In this document: piece after piece, positions 1 to 7,114 of the stretch | How the letters are laid out: each line of letters begins with the position of its first letter | Position numbering within the stretch: the first letter of the stretch is position 1 | Assembly: GCA_964522605.1 (NCBI GenBank) | Contig: CAZFWV010000205.1 | Span: 1-12,509, forward strand | DNA from: CAVZLD01 sp964522605 | GTDB taxonomy: Bacteria; Planctomycetota; Planctomycetia; Pirellulales; Pirellulaceae | Direction: 5' to 3' | DNA: 12,509 nucleotides | Notes under the pieces: generated by a model | Seen by the model: the letters and a program-made list of their open reading frames with translations, nothing else | The model's database searches: none | What the model was told of the DNA's origin: nothing | Translations under genes and position numbers: made by a program

Positions 1-49
1 CCGCGTAATAGAATTCGCTTGCCCCGACAAGAAATTCACCGTTAGCAGT

Positions 50-79
50 GCAGAGAGGCGCAGAGAACCGCAGAGAAGG
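50..79. repeat. three tandem 10-bp units (GCAGAGA-type)
   Basis: Three back-to-back 10-base units, GCAGAGAGGC, GCAGAGAACC and GCAGAGAAGG, lie in the leader of the sigma factor gene. The same 10-base spacing and a related unit (GCGGAGAGAC) recur inside the two large inverted repeats at 2143-2172 (other strand) and 7115-7154, so this is probably a diverged member of the same intergenic family. No function is visible. The remainder of the first 125 bases shows no convincing promoter. Confidence 0.6.
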
Positions 80-125
80 AGCTTGTTGGGGAGTGTTTTG
101 AGGTTGAACTTGAAGACACAAAGCA

Positions 126-878
126 ATGGTGGAACGTAGACACGACAATTCGATGCGTGGACGAGAAGACGCTCACTTTGGCAGTACGCGTTGGAGTGTT
201 GTCCTGGCTGCTGGTCAGCGGTCGACATTGGAGGCACAGGAAGCGCTGACGCTGCTTTGCCAGCACTACTGGTATCCGCTTTATGCGTACGTACGGCGAC
301 GCGTCCGCGATCCTGAGCAGGCACAGGATCTGATTCAGGACTTCTTCACCCGGTTGCTGGAGATGAACCTGATCGAGAAAGCCGATCCGCAACGCGGGCG
401 TTTTCGGGCGTTTCTTCTCACGTCCCTGCGGAATTTTCTGACCAACGAGTGGACAAAAAAGCAAGCGGCCAAACGCGGACAGGGACGGGCCCCATGGTCG
501 CTCGATCTGCAGTCCGGGGAGGCGCGGTATCGCGCAGAGCCGGTTGATACGCTGACCCCCGAGAAACTCTTCGAACGACGCTGGGCCGAAACGTTGCTGG
601 ATCGCGTGACGGAGCAATTGCGATCAGAATACGTGCGATCCGGTAAACAGGCCCACTTTGATCAGCTCGTGCCGTTTCTCGTGGGGCGAAATGAGGAGGT
701 TTCGTACGCCACGGCAGCCGCCCGGCTCCGCATTTCGGAAGGCGCTGCCATGGTTGCCGCCCACCGGATGCGCCGCCGATTTCGTGACCTGTTGCGGGCC
801 GAGATCTCGGAAACACTTGCCGATCCGCAGGCCGTGGATGACGAAATCCAGCAGCTATTCGGTGCCCTTGGCCCCTGA
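126..878 (+). CDS. ECF-type RNA polymerase sigma factor, planctomycete subtype
   Basis: An alternative sigma-70 family factor of 250 residues that should direct core RNA polymerase to a small promoter set. The N-terminus carries the FGSTRWSVVLAAG lead-in (residues 18-30) that I associate with this subtype. Region 2 spans roughly residues 45-115, with YWYPLYAYVRRRV and the acidic DLIQDFFTRLLE stretch used for core binding and -10 recognition. Region 4 (about 150-225) ends in a helix-turn-helix, YATAAARLRISEGAAMVAAHRMRRRFRDLLRAEI, followed by the family-typical tail LADPQAVDDEIQQLFGALG. ATG 126 gives the longest product; ATG 153 (MRGRED) is equally possible because neither has a clear ribosome binding site. 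No anti-sigma factor is adjacent, so its control cannot be read here. The next plus-strand gene is 358 bases away and may be a separate unit. The family call is strong; the regulon is unknown. Confidence 0.93.
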   Translation: MVERRHDNSMRGREDAHFGSTRWSVVLAAGQRSTLEAQEALTLLCQHYWYPLYAYVRRRVRDPEQAQDLIQDFFTRLLEMNLIEKADPQRGRFRAFLLTSLRNFLTNEWTKKQAAKRGQGRAPWSLDLQSGEARYRAEPVDTLTPEKLFERRWAETLLDRVTEQLRSEYVRSGKQAHFDQLVPFLVGRNEEVSYATAAARLRISEGAAMVAAHRMRRRFRDLLRAEISETLADPQAVDDEIQQLFGALGP

Positions 879-976
879 ATCATCGAGCAAGCAGCCCGAA
901 ATGTGCTCCGAGAACGCGCTGGGGTCCCTGTTCTTCCCGTCTGCTAGCTTCCGGCGATTCCTGGTCGACGGAGTTT

Positions 977-1027
977 TTCTGTAAGGTCCGTACGAGTCTT
1001 CTGTAGTTCCCTACGAGTGCTCTGTAA
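977..1027. repeat. 22-bp imperfect tandem repeat downstream of the sigma factor gene
   Basis: Two 22-base units (977-998 and 999-1020) share the frame TTCTGTA....CC.TACGAGT, and a third partial unit starts with TCTGTAAG at 1021. They fall in the 358-base gap between the sigma factor and the 1237 gene. Two-turn spacing is compatible with tandem protein binding sites, but two and a half weak copies do not establish this. The rest of that gap holds the hairpin element at 1046-1120 and nothing else I recognise. Confidence 0.45.
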
Positions 1028-1045
1028 GGGCGTGGATTTCGGGTT

Positions 1046-1120
1046 GGGTGCCACTGGCTACGCCAGTGCCGGAGCTTGCTGACTTAAACAATCGTCGCAC
1101 TGGCAGAGCCAGTGGCACCC
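1046..1120. repeat. 75-bp palindromic intergenic element (double hairpin)
   Basis: Terminal inverted repeats of 24 bases (1046-1069 and 1097-1120, two mismatches) flank a short centre. Each arm is itself a perfect small palindrome: CACTGGC-TAC-GCCAGTG on the left and CACTGGC-AGA-GCCAGTG on the right. Related copies are nested in the tandem array at 3595-3660 and 3713-3768, which shows this is a dispersed family. The size and shape resemble REP-like or MITE-like elements without coding capacity; no target duplication is obvious. Confidence 0.8.
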
Positions 1121-1222
1121 TAATTCCTAGGCTGTACAGGGCACTAGCCGGGCCACGAAGGTTCGGGGTGCCTCGGTCAAATGGGCCCTGCGGCACGGTG
1201 TTTCCTTCCCGTCTGCTCAAAA

Positions 1223-1236
1223 TCAGGAGATGAAAA
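1223..1236 (+). promoter_or_regulatory. ribosome binding site of the 1237 gene
   Basis: A clear AGGAG lies 7 bases before the ATG at 1237 (AATCAGGAGATGAAAAATG), which fixes the start codon. It is the strongest Shine-Dalgarno match in the left half of the window. Confidence 0.75.
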
Positions 1237-1926
1237 ATGTCGAAGAAATTACTGTCCTTGGTCATCCTGGCGATCGTTGCTGCTCCGATCTGTGCTGATG
1301 CCGCGCAACCACTCGTGAAACTGGGGCTGTCCAGCTACAACAAAGTACAAATGGACGTTGGCGCGGTCGGATTTGTGCAGGAATCTCCCGAAATGCCCAC
1401 GTGGCTGTCGAGTCTCTTCCGGCTGTATTCCGAGGGCAGCGACCTGCAAGGGATTGACCACTCGCGACCCTGGGGCGCGGTCGTGCAACGCGGTGAAGGC
1501 ATGTCGGCCTTTGGTTTTGTACCAGTTCGCGATGCCGAAACGCTGGCATGGGAATTGGATGAATTCATCGCGAGTCGCGAAGAGGTGAGCCCCGGGGTGT
1601 ATCGGATTCGGGGACGCGAGTCCGGAAAAGAGTTGTACGCGAAAGAGTCGCAGGGCTGGTTGTTTGTCAGTGATCGAGCCGAATCCTTGGCGTCGACGCC
1701 GTGGAATCCCGCGACGGAACTGGGCGATATGAACAGCCAATACGATGTCGCGATTCGACTCCAGCTGAATAATGTTCCCGCGGAGGCGGGCAAGAAGATT
1801 CTGTCGGATCTCGACACGATTGTCGGACCGACGCTGCGTCGCATGGCCTCGGAACAGACCGTCGACGTTCTCGGGCAGATGGCGATGCATCTGGACGAGG
1901 TGACGCTCGGCTGGGCCAAACGATAG
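1237..1926 (+). CDS. secreted protein of unknown function, probably C-terminally shortened
   Basis: A 229-residue protein with a clean Sec signal peptide: MSKK, a hydrophobic run LLSLVILAIVAAPIC, then cleavage near ADAAQ around residues 20-23. The mature part reads as a soluble exported protein, with landmarks LVKLGLSSYNKVQMDVG, GIDHSRPWGAVVQ (about 72-84) and ELYAKESQGWLFVSDRAESLA (about 130-150). From memory, planctomycetes encode many longer exported proteins with this SYNxxxxD...GLDxSRPWG...GWxFIxxxPExL pattern, and those continue well beyond the LDxxTLGW motif at which this one stops (LDEVTLGWAKR). The stop lies only 21 bases before the large repeat starting at 1948, so the C-terminal half may have been lost by rearrangement there. 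No enzymatic motif is visible. It is a real gene (good ribosome binding site, signal peptide); its function is unknown. Confidence 0.85.
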   Translation: MSKKLLSLVILAIVAAPICADAAQPLVKLGLSSYNKVQMDVGAVGFVQESPEMPTWLSSLFRLYSEGSDLQGIDHSRPWGAVVQRGEGMSAFGFVPVRDAETLAWELDEFIASREEVSPGVYRIRGRESGKELYAKESQGWLFVSDRAESLASTPWNPATELGDMNSQYDVAIRLQLNNVPAEAGKKILSDLDTIVGPTLRRMASEQTVDVLGQMAMHLDEVTLGWAKR

Positions 1927-1947
1927 GCGGTGTTCACAGAATCAACC

Positions 1948-2039
1948 GAAGAGGAACCACGGATCGAACAGATGAAACGGATGCCGGCGGATCGGTCTGT
2001 GTCGATCCGTACGGTCCGTCAAATCCGTGGTTCCTTCTC
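1948..2039. repeat. long palindrome at the end of R1
   Basis: Arms of 17 bases at 1948-1964 and 2023-2039 (two mismatches) share the core GGAACCACGGAT and its complement ATCCGTGGTTCC, enclosing about 58 bases rich in further CGGAT/ATCCG repeats. It sits between convergent genes and could work as a bidirectional terminator or RNA hairpin, but there is no U-run that would make it a textbook intrinsic terminator. Confidence 0.7.
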
Positions 2040-2225
2040 CGCGTTCCGTACAACCTGAGCGCGCTTTTCTCTCGCTCGAGTTTTGATTCAACTGCCATTG
2101 CAAGGACCGCCTGATCGGGGCTGTTCTGAACGTCGATCGGGCTCCTCTCAGCGTTCTTCCGCGTCTCTCCGCGGCCATGTCCCCAGCATCTGCTCCACCG
2201 GATCGGCATTGCAGAACGTGGTTCA
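1948..2225 (-). repeat. large intergenic repeat R1, inverted copy of 7062-7360
   Basis: Read on the minus strand this 278-base stretch aligns almost end to end with 7062-7360 on the plus strand. Shared blocks include the GCAGATGCTGGG/ACATGGCCGCGGAGAGACGCGG region, CCCGATCAGGCGGTCC, and GAACCACGGATTTGACGGAC. I estimate 75-80% identity by eye, with R2 carrying about 20 extra bases in its 10-base-unit section. R1 fills the gap between the convergent ends of the 1237 gene and the adaptor gene. It contains a palindrome at 1948-2039 and 10-base units at 2143-2172. It has no credible coding frame. The remaining bases of the gap (1927-1947 and 2226-2275) hold nothing recognisable. Confidence 0.88.
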
Positions 2226-2275
2226 CCGAAAGTGATTACAGCAGCAGGTCGAAGACCCTCGAACAGCTGGAGCGT

Positions 2276-3478
2276 TCATTCAAGCTGTCGTTCCTCGATT
2301 CGCACTCCGTCCTGCAGCTTGTCGCTTGGATGCACAACAACCCGATCGCCTTCGGACAGTCCGGAGAGAACCTGGGCCTCGAGATCGTTTCTCTGTCCGA
2401 TTTCCACCGGACGGAGGAGGACCCGCTTGCTGTTGGTGACGAACACGGTCCACTGCTGACCGGTGCGGAACAGGGCGCTCGTGGGTACTTTGAGTACTTG
2501 ATCGCCTTCCCAGATCACGATGCGCGCTTCGACTCGAAACGCATCGCCCAAAGATCCTCGATCCTCAGCAGGCGTGACGAGCTCGATGATCACATTGACG
2601 CGTTGCTCTTCCACGCCTAGGGCGGAAATCTTGGTGAAGGCGGAAGGTTCGACCAGCAGGACTTTGCCTTCCAGCGGTTCGGAGCCCCCCCACTGTTCGA
2701 GGACGACTCGGGCGTTGGGTCGAATTTTGACGGCATCGCTGGACAGCACATCAACCTCGACCTCCAGATCGGTCGGATCACCGACTTCCAACAGTTCCGC
2801 TCCGGCATTCACTACGGTGGCGCTCTCCTGAAAAACTCGCAGGACGCGACCGGTAATCGGCGAGTTGATTTCGAAGTGAGAGTCTTGTGTGTTATCCGCC
2901 TCCTTGCCTTGGGCGACGAGAAGTGCTGCTTGTGCCAGTTCCAGCTCGTAGCGTGCCATATCTTCGGCAAATCGGGCGGCTCGGAAGCTTTCCTGGGACT
3001 GGCGGTCGAACAGAATCGCACGTTCGAGCTCCTCTTTCGAGATGACCCTCCGTTCTGCGACCTGCCGAGCGCGAGCCAGGTCCGATTCGGCGAACTCCAA
3101 CGCCGCGCGCGTTCGTTCGACTTCGGCCCGCGCTCGATCCAGGGCCGCTTCTTGGGCACGCACGCGGGCCTGGGCGGAGGCGAGTTCGCGCGCGTCGAGC
3201 AGCGTCGGATCGCGCGGTTCCAGTACGGCGAGCAGTGACGAGCCACGGGTGACGGCATCGCCCGGCTCCAGATCAATTCGCAACAACCGCCCCGCCAGCG
3301 GAGACGAAACGACATACCGCTCCTTAATGCGGGTTTTCCCATCTTCGTCGACCGTAACACGCAATGGTCCACGTACGACCGGCGCCAGATCGACATCGAC
3401 CGGGCGAGGTCGAAACGCAAAGACGAGTAGTCCCAGTACGAGGGCCGCGGCGACAACGATCCAGAGTTTTCGTTTCAT
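2276..3478 (-). CDS. HlyD-type periplasmic adaptor (membrane fusion protein) of an ABC exporter
   Basis: A 400-residue adaptor that should link the inner-membrane ABC permease to an outer-membrane channel. It starts with a membrane anchor (MKRK then WIVVAAALVLGLLVFAF, residues 6-22). A first barrel/lipoyl half follows (about 40-90; LAGRLLRIDLEPGDAVTRGSSLLAVLEP), then a long alpha-helical hairpin (about 92-192, rich in A, R, E and Q in heptad-like order), the second lipoyl half (SPITGRVLRVFQESATVVNAGAELLEVGDPTDLEV, about 206-240), a beta-barrel domain, and a membrane-proximal tail (VPTSALFRTGQQWTVFV...GLSEGDRVVVHPSDKLQDGVRI). The start at 3478 is chosen because it begins with the membrane anchor; the upstream open frame to 3826 runs only through tandem repeats. 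No good ribosome binding site is seen. It lies 353 bases downstream of the permease gene, unusually far for one operon. Substrate unknown. Confidence 0.93.
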   Translation of the reverse strand: MKRKLWIVVAAALVLGLLVFAFRPRPVDVDLAPVVRGPLRVTVDEDGKTRIKERYVVSSPLAGRLLRIDLEPGDAVTRGSSLLAVLEPRDPTLLDARELASAQARVRAQEAALDRARAEVERTRAALEFAESDLARARQVAERRVISKEELERAILFDRQSQESFRAARFAEDMARYELELAQAALLVAQGKEADNTQDSHFEINSPITGRVLRVFQESATVVNAGAELLEVGDPTDLEVEVDVLSSDAVKIRPNARVVLEQWGGSEPLEGKVLLVEPSAFTKISALGVEEQRVNVIIELVTPAEDRGSLGDAFRVEARIVIWEGDQVLKVPTSALFRTGQQWTVFVTNSKRVLLRPVEIGQRNDLEAQVLSGLSEGDRVVVHPSDKLQDGVRIEERQLE

Positions 3479-3594
3479 GGCATCTGCACTGCTGACGGTG
3501 AGAATGTTGTTTGTGCGGCAAGAAATCGAGCGACCAACGGGAGCGACCCGTGCCCAGGTGCGGTAGCACCCCGTTGGGTCACGGCCCTGCCGCT

Positions 3595-3660
3595 GGGTGC
3601 CACTGGGCTTTGCCCGTGCCCTTCCTCGACTCAAAAGGACACTGGCAGAGCCAGTGGCAC
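3595..3660. repeat. hairpin element, copy A inside the tandem array
   Basis: It starts GGGTGCCACTGG and ends CACTGGCAGAGCCAGTGGCAC, matching both ends of the 75-base element at 1046-1120 with a different centre. The right-hand hairpin CACTGGC-AGA-GCCAGTG is intact. Confidence 0.75.
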
Positions 3661-3712
3661 ACCAGTTGCGCCCAGGTGCGGTAGCACCCCGTTGGGTCAC
3701 GGCCCTGCCGCT

Positions 3713-3768
3713 GGGTGCCACTGGCTTTGCCCGTGCCCTTCCTTGACTCAAGAGGACACTAGTGGCAC
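3713..3768. repeat. hairpin element, copy B, with collapsed right arm
   Basis: Same element as copy A, but the right arm reads GACACTAGTGGCAC: nine bases that form the hairpin have been lost. This is the type of deletion expected from replication slippage across a small palindrome. Confidence 0.7.
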
Positions 3769-3831
3769 ACCAGTTGCGCCCACGTGCGGTAGCACCCCGT
3801 TGGGTTGCGGCCCTGCCGCATTGCATTTTTG

Positions 3832-6207
3832 CTATTCCTTGCTCTTGAGGACGGCGACTAAGTCCAAATGGTCCAAGCGACGGCGCACGACGAGCCCCGA
3901 AATGAAGGCTGCGACGATGATGACGACGGCGGAAAATCCAAAAGTGGATCGCGTAACAATCAGGGGGATCCGATACAGTTCCGTGTCCAGGCCGAGTGTA
4001 GCCAGCCAGGCAAAACCGTACCCCATGGCAAAGCCGATCGGGATAGCGAACGTGGTCAAGACCGCTAATTCACCGAGCAAAATGGCCGAGATCTCAGCCC
4101 GCGTGAAACCAATGACGCGCAATGTCGCCAGTTCCCGGCTACGCTCCGCCAGCGAAATGCGAGCGCTATTGTAAACGACGCCGAAGGCGATAATCGAAGC
4201 AAATCCAATGTTGAAGCTCCGCATTCGCAGCAGGTTTTCGGCGACCGTGTCTTCAAAACTCTTCAGCGCGGCATTTTTCAGATTCACGCCGGCCACGCGA
4301 GGCGTATTCTTCAAGGTCTGATAAATTGCTGTCAGGGCATGATTATCAACGGCCAGAAAGGCGCCAGAATAACTGCGTCCTTCGCGTAACAAGCGATGAA
4401 GTGCGCTGATGTCCATGTAGGCACTCGTGCCCGAAAACTCGGTGAAGATGGCCGTCACCTGCACTTGGCGAATCGGTCGTTCGCCTTCCATGACCTCAAC
4501 AGTGATCATATCGCCCACGCGTGCATCGAGGAGTTCCGCCAATTTGCTCGATAGCATGACGCCATCGGGAGGAAGCGGAACGAGGCGTTCCTGGTCGTCA
4601 ATCAGGCGGAAGAGATCGTTGCCTGGCACGAGTCCCATCAGGCCAACGCGCCGATGCCGATGGCCATGCCGTAATCGCGTCGGTGTACTGCGGTAGGGTG
4701 TCGCCTGCAGGACGCCTGGCAGGTGGTGGACTTCCGACAGGACGCGCGACGAGGTGGGTTCGACGAAAGTCAGCGTCATGTCATGTGTTTGAGCCAGCCG
4801 AAACTGGAAATCCATGATGTAATTCAGGGCATCTAAAGAGAAACTGCCCAAGATCAGCACGGCGACTCCCATCGCAATTCCGACACAGGACAGAAAGGCC
4901 TTGATCGGATGCCGTTCCAATTGCCGCAGGATCATTCGCAATGTATGCGGCAAGAACGTCCCCAATCCCAGCCGTTCGACAAAAGTCGGTCGGTAATCGG
5001 CCGGTGGCTCCGGACGCATCGCCTCGGCCGGCGGCAAAATCACTGCGCGGCGTACCGCCGCCCAGCTGCCCAGGATCGAGGCAGTCACGCTGGCGATGAA
5101 AGCCAGGAACACAACAGACAGCTCGAGATCAAAACTGAAGACCGGAAAACGATAGAAGCGGGTGTACATCTCGGTCAGTCCCCGCCCCATCCAGGCCCCG
5201 ACGGCCGTACCGAGCAGCAGGCCGACCAGCGGAATTGCAATGACGAGCTTCAGATAGTGCCATCGGATTTCCCGCCCCGTGTAACCAAAGGCCTTCAACG
5301 CGGCAATCTGTTCGCGCTGCGTGTTGATCATGCGCGAGATGACCACGTTCAACAGGAACGTGGCGACGGAGATGAAAATCACGGGGCCGACAATTCCCAT
5401 CGTGCGCAACTGTCGGATTTCATCCGAAATGTAGCGGTGTGACACTTGGTCGTCACGGCCGTAGGCTCCGATCGCGCCATACGCTTCCGTTAAGTCATCG
5501 ACGCGCTTGATCACTTCTTGTTCTGAGGCACCGTGCATCAGTGTCAGACAGACGTCGTTGAACGCTCCCTCCATATCAAACGCTTCGGCCAGTCCGGAGT
5601 AATTCATCCAGAAGACGCCAAAACGCTTGTCGTCCGGCAACATGCTGCCGCCCTGGACCTGAATGATGTATTCGGGGGAGAGCACGATCCCGACAATTCG
5701 CAGCCGCTGTTGCCGGCCGTTGATGATGGCGGTTACCGTGTCGCCGGGGACGATCTCGTGAGCGACTGCGAAGGATTCGCCCACAAGTACTTCGTCCGAG
5801 TGGCCCGGGGCCATCAGCCGCCCGCGCCGCAGATGAACTCGGTTGAGCAACGGATCGCCAAAATCGGGGACCGAGATCAATCGGCCCACAGCGGGTTCCA
5901 CCATGTCGGGCACATTGAGTGTGACATCGACGACGATTCGTGTCTGGACCTGAGCCACCCCGGGAATCATCTCCAGCCTTGCGGCCAGAGTCTTGGGGGC
6001 GCGCTTTACGTGGCCAAAGACGTGGGCAAACCGATAGCGTTCGTAGTAGGCATCCTTGGAGCGCGCGAGCGACTCGAGCGTGCTCAACGACATCACACAG
6101 GTGGCGACGCCCGCCGCAAGTACCAGCGCAATCGCAGCGACCTGACCCTTGATGCCCCAAAGATCACGCAATAATTTACGGTCGAGCGCGGAGACGACAT
6201 TTACCAT
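3832..6207 (-). CDS. ABC exporter permease with two FtsX/MacB units
   Basis: A 791-residue inner-membrane protein made of two FtsX-like halves. Predicted membrane segments are near residues 22-44, 270-292, 321-340, 364-385, then 437-457, 664-682, 707-736 and 757-776, giving 1+3 and 1+3 with a large periplasmic domain in each half (about 45-268 and 460-660). Each half has the characteristic cytoplasmic coupling segment after its second helix: QREQIAALKAFGYTGREI (298-314) and ERSRELATLRVIGFTRAEI (688-706). A single chain may therefore stand in for a permease dimer and pair with two ATPase subunits. ATG 6207 is chosen over longer upstream openings because it begins right at the MVNVVSALDRKLLRDLWGIKGQ membrane lead-in and overlaps the ATPase stop by 7 bases (ATGGTAA), which implies translational coupling. 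The family is often involved in export of lipids, peptides, antibiotics or lipoproteins; the substrate here is unknown. Confidence 0.93.
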   Translation of the reverse strand: MVNVVSALDRKLLRDLWGIKGQVAAIALVLAAGVATCVMSLSTLESLARSKDAYYERYRFAHVFGHVKRAPKTLAARLEMIPGVAQVQTRIVVDVTLNVPDMVEPAVGRLISVPDFGDPLLNRVHLRRGRLMAPGHSDEVLVGESFAVAHEIVPGDTVTAIINGRQQRLRIVGIVLSPEYIIQVQGGSMLPDDKRFGVFWMNYSGLAEAFDMEGAFNDVCLTLMHGASEQEVIKRVDDLTEAYGAIGAYGRDDQVSHRYISDEIRQLRTMGIVGPVIFISVATFLLNVVISRMINTQREQIAALKAFGYTGREIRWHYLKLVIAIPLVGLLLGTAVGAWMGRGLTEMYTRFYRFPVFSFDLELSVVFLAFIASVTASILGSWAAVRRAVILPPAEAMRPEPPADYRPTFVERLGLGTFLPHTLRMILRQLERHPIKAFLSCVGIAMGVAVLILGSFSLDALNYIMDFQFRLAQTHDMTLTFVEPTSSRVLSEVHHLPGVLQATPYRSTPTRLRHGHRHRRVGLMGLVPGNDLFRLIDDQERLVPLPPDGVMLSSKLAELLDARVGDMITVEVMEGERPIRQVQVTAIFTEFSGTSAYMDISALHRLLREGRSYSGAFLAVDNHALTAIYQTLKNTPRVAGVNLKNAALKSFEDTVAENLLRMRSFNIGFASIIAFGVVYNSARISLAERSRELATLRVIGFTRAEISAILLGELAVLTTFAIPIGFAMGYGFAWLATLGLDTELYRIPLIVTRSTFGFSAVVIIVAAFISGLVVRRRLDHLDLVAVLKSKE

Positions 6208-6911
6208 TGCAGGTCTCGTGCGGCAGTCTTGTGCTCGTTCTGCTGAATTTTGACGACGCGCCCGTCGAACAACGAAATCACCCGATCCGCCATGTCCGCA
6301 ATCACGGCGTTGTGGGTAATCACCGCCGTGGTGGTACCTAAGTCGCGATTGACGCGCTGAATCGCCTCGAGCACGACGATTCCCGTCTTCGCATCGAGTG
6401 CGCCCGTGGGTTCGTCGCACAATAACACGTCAGGACGCTTGGCCACCGCACGCGCAATCGCGACTCGCTGTTGCTCTCCACCGGAAAGTTGTGCGGGGAA
6501 GTGGTCGCGCCGATGCTGTAAGTTAACCAACTCCAAGGCTTCGATCGTTGGCATCGGGTCGCGGGCGATCTCGGTGATCAACGCGACGTTTTCCGCCGCA
6601 GTCAAACTTGGAATCAGGTTGTAGAACTGAAAGACAAACCCGACATGCTCTCGACGATAGGCGGTGAGCGCCGCATCATCGAACCGAGTTAGTTCGTGGT
6701 CCAGGTATCGAACGGTGCCACCGGTCGGTACGTCTAATCCACCCAGGATATTCAGCAGCGTGGACTTTCCGCTGCCTGAAGGTCCCAGTAAAACCGCGAA
6801 TTCACCCTCGTACAATTCCAGATCGACGCCGCGCAGCGCCTGCACCTGGACTTCGCCCATTTCGTAGATTTTCGTTACCTGCTGGGCCTGAAAGACAAGC
6901 CGCGGGGCCAT
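6201..6911 (-). CDS. ABC transporter ATPase, MacB/LolD-like class
   Basis: A 236-residue cytoplasmic ATPase that should drive the adjacent permease. All motifs are present: Walker A GPSGSGKST (43-51), Q-loop at Q95 in FVFQFYNLIPSLTAAENV, signature LSGGEQQRVAIARA (142-155), Walker B with catalytic Glu in DVLLCDEPTGALD (161-173), and the switch His at H200 in VITHNAVIADMADRV. FQFYNLIPSLTAxENV and DEPTGALD are typical of the LolD/MacB/FtsE subgroup that pairs with FtsX-type permeases. The length matches the family. ATG 6911 is chosen because the frame upstream of it, up to 7205, translates a non-coding repeat and carries no conserved domain. It is the first gene of the efflux set, with an extended -10 promoter at 6979-6987. 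The permease start overlaps its stop codon. Confidence 0.95.
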   Translation of the reverse strand: MAPRLVFQAQQVTKIYEMGEVQVQALRGVDLELYEGEFAVLLGPSGSGKSTLLNILGGLDVPTGGTVRYLDHELTRFDDAALTAYRREHVGFVFQFYNLIPSLTAAENVALITEIARDPMPTIEALELVNLQHRRDHFPAQLSGGEQQRVAIARAVAKRPDVLLCDEPTGALDAKTGIVVLEAIQRVNRDLGTTTAVITHNAVIADMADRVISLFDGRVVKIQQNEHKTAARDLQW

Positions 6912-6978
6912 GGGGATTCTCGTGGAGTGCGCGATGGTGCACCGACTCAGGGCGTCAGGTGCTCGAAGGATCACCCCG

Positions 6979-6987
6979 AGTATACCA
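6979..6987 (-). promoter_or_regulatory. extended -10 promoter of the efflux operon
   Basis: On the minus strand the sequence TGGTATACT gives an extended -10 (TGnTATACT). No good -35 box lies 16-18 bases upstream, which extended -10 promoters tolerate. Transcription would start near 6972, giving a leader of about 60 bases before the ATPase ATG at 6911. It lies between the repeat R2 and the gene, so R2 is upstream of the promoter. Bases 6988-7061 show nothing else recognisable. Confidence 0.4.
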
Positions 6988-7114
6988 CCATCGAGCGGCA
7001 ACTCGTACCGCGGTCCCGGCTGTGCGCACGTCTGCCAGCCGACTGCCTTCAACACGTCTGATGAACCTTGTTCCGCAAGGCGGACCCGTTGAGGCAGATG
7101 CTGGGAACATGGCC

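Larger units (their letters stand above)
933..1217. repeat. 13-bp direct repeat pair CTTCCCGTCTGCT
   Basis: The 13-mer CTTCCCGTCTGCT occurs at 933-945 and again at 1205-1217, bracketing the hairpin element at 1046-1120. The second copy ends just before the ribosome binding site of the 1237 gene. The two copies could be chance, the footprint of a local duplication, or a shared leader motif. No further extension of the match is obvious. Confidence 0.35.
3552..3820. repeat. 118-bp tandem repeat array, about 2.4 copies
   Basis: Units start at 3552, 3670 and 3778 with the phrase GCCCAGGTGCGGTAGCACCC or its close variant. Units 1 and 2 are nearly identical. Unit 2 is 10 bases shorter because of a 1-base and a 9-base deletion, and unit 3 breaks off after about 43 bases. 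Each full unit carries a small GGTGC-GGTA-GCACC hairpin plus one copy of the CACTGGC hairpin element also found at 1046-1120. The array fills nearly all of the 353-base gap between permease and adaptor. Open frames across it are repeat translations, not genes. Confidence 0.9.

Noticed and set aside
42..617. 191-codon minus-strand reading frame opposite the sigma factor gene
   Set aside because: It lies antisense to a well-supported ECF sigma gene, has no recognisable domain and its C-terminus translates a repeat.
1934..2226. Small proteins in R1 that resemble frames in R2 (for example MNHVLQC... against MNLVPQG...)
   Set aside because: Similarity follows from the DNA repeat. In the best-matching frame most differences change amino acids, and two frames are equally open, so there is no sign of selection on protein.
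3552..3820. CRISPR or integron attC array
   Set aside because: Whole 118-base units are repeated including the supposed spacers, there are only about 2.4 copies, and no integrase or cassette genes are nearby.
3479..3826. 116-codon N-terminal extension of the HlyD adaptor
   Set aside because: It is a repeated translation of the 118-bp tandem array; the membrane anchor begins at the ATG at 3478.
4909..6174. Long plus-strand frames opposite the permease (177 and 213 codons)
   Set aside because: These are high-G+C antisense shadows of a clear membrane protein with no domain or ribosome binding site of their own.
6208..6420. 71-codon upstream extension of the permease
   Set aside because: It overlaps the ATPase coding sequence in another frame and carries no conserved sequence; the start at 6207 overlaps the ATPase stop in a coupled arrangement.
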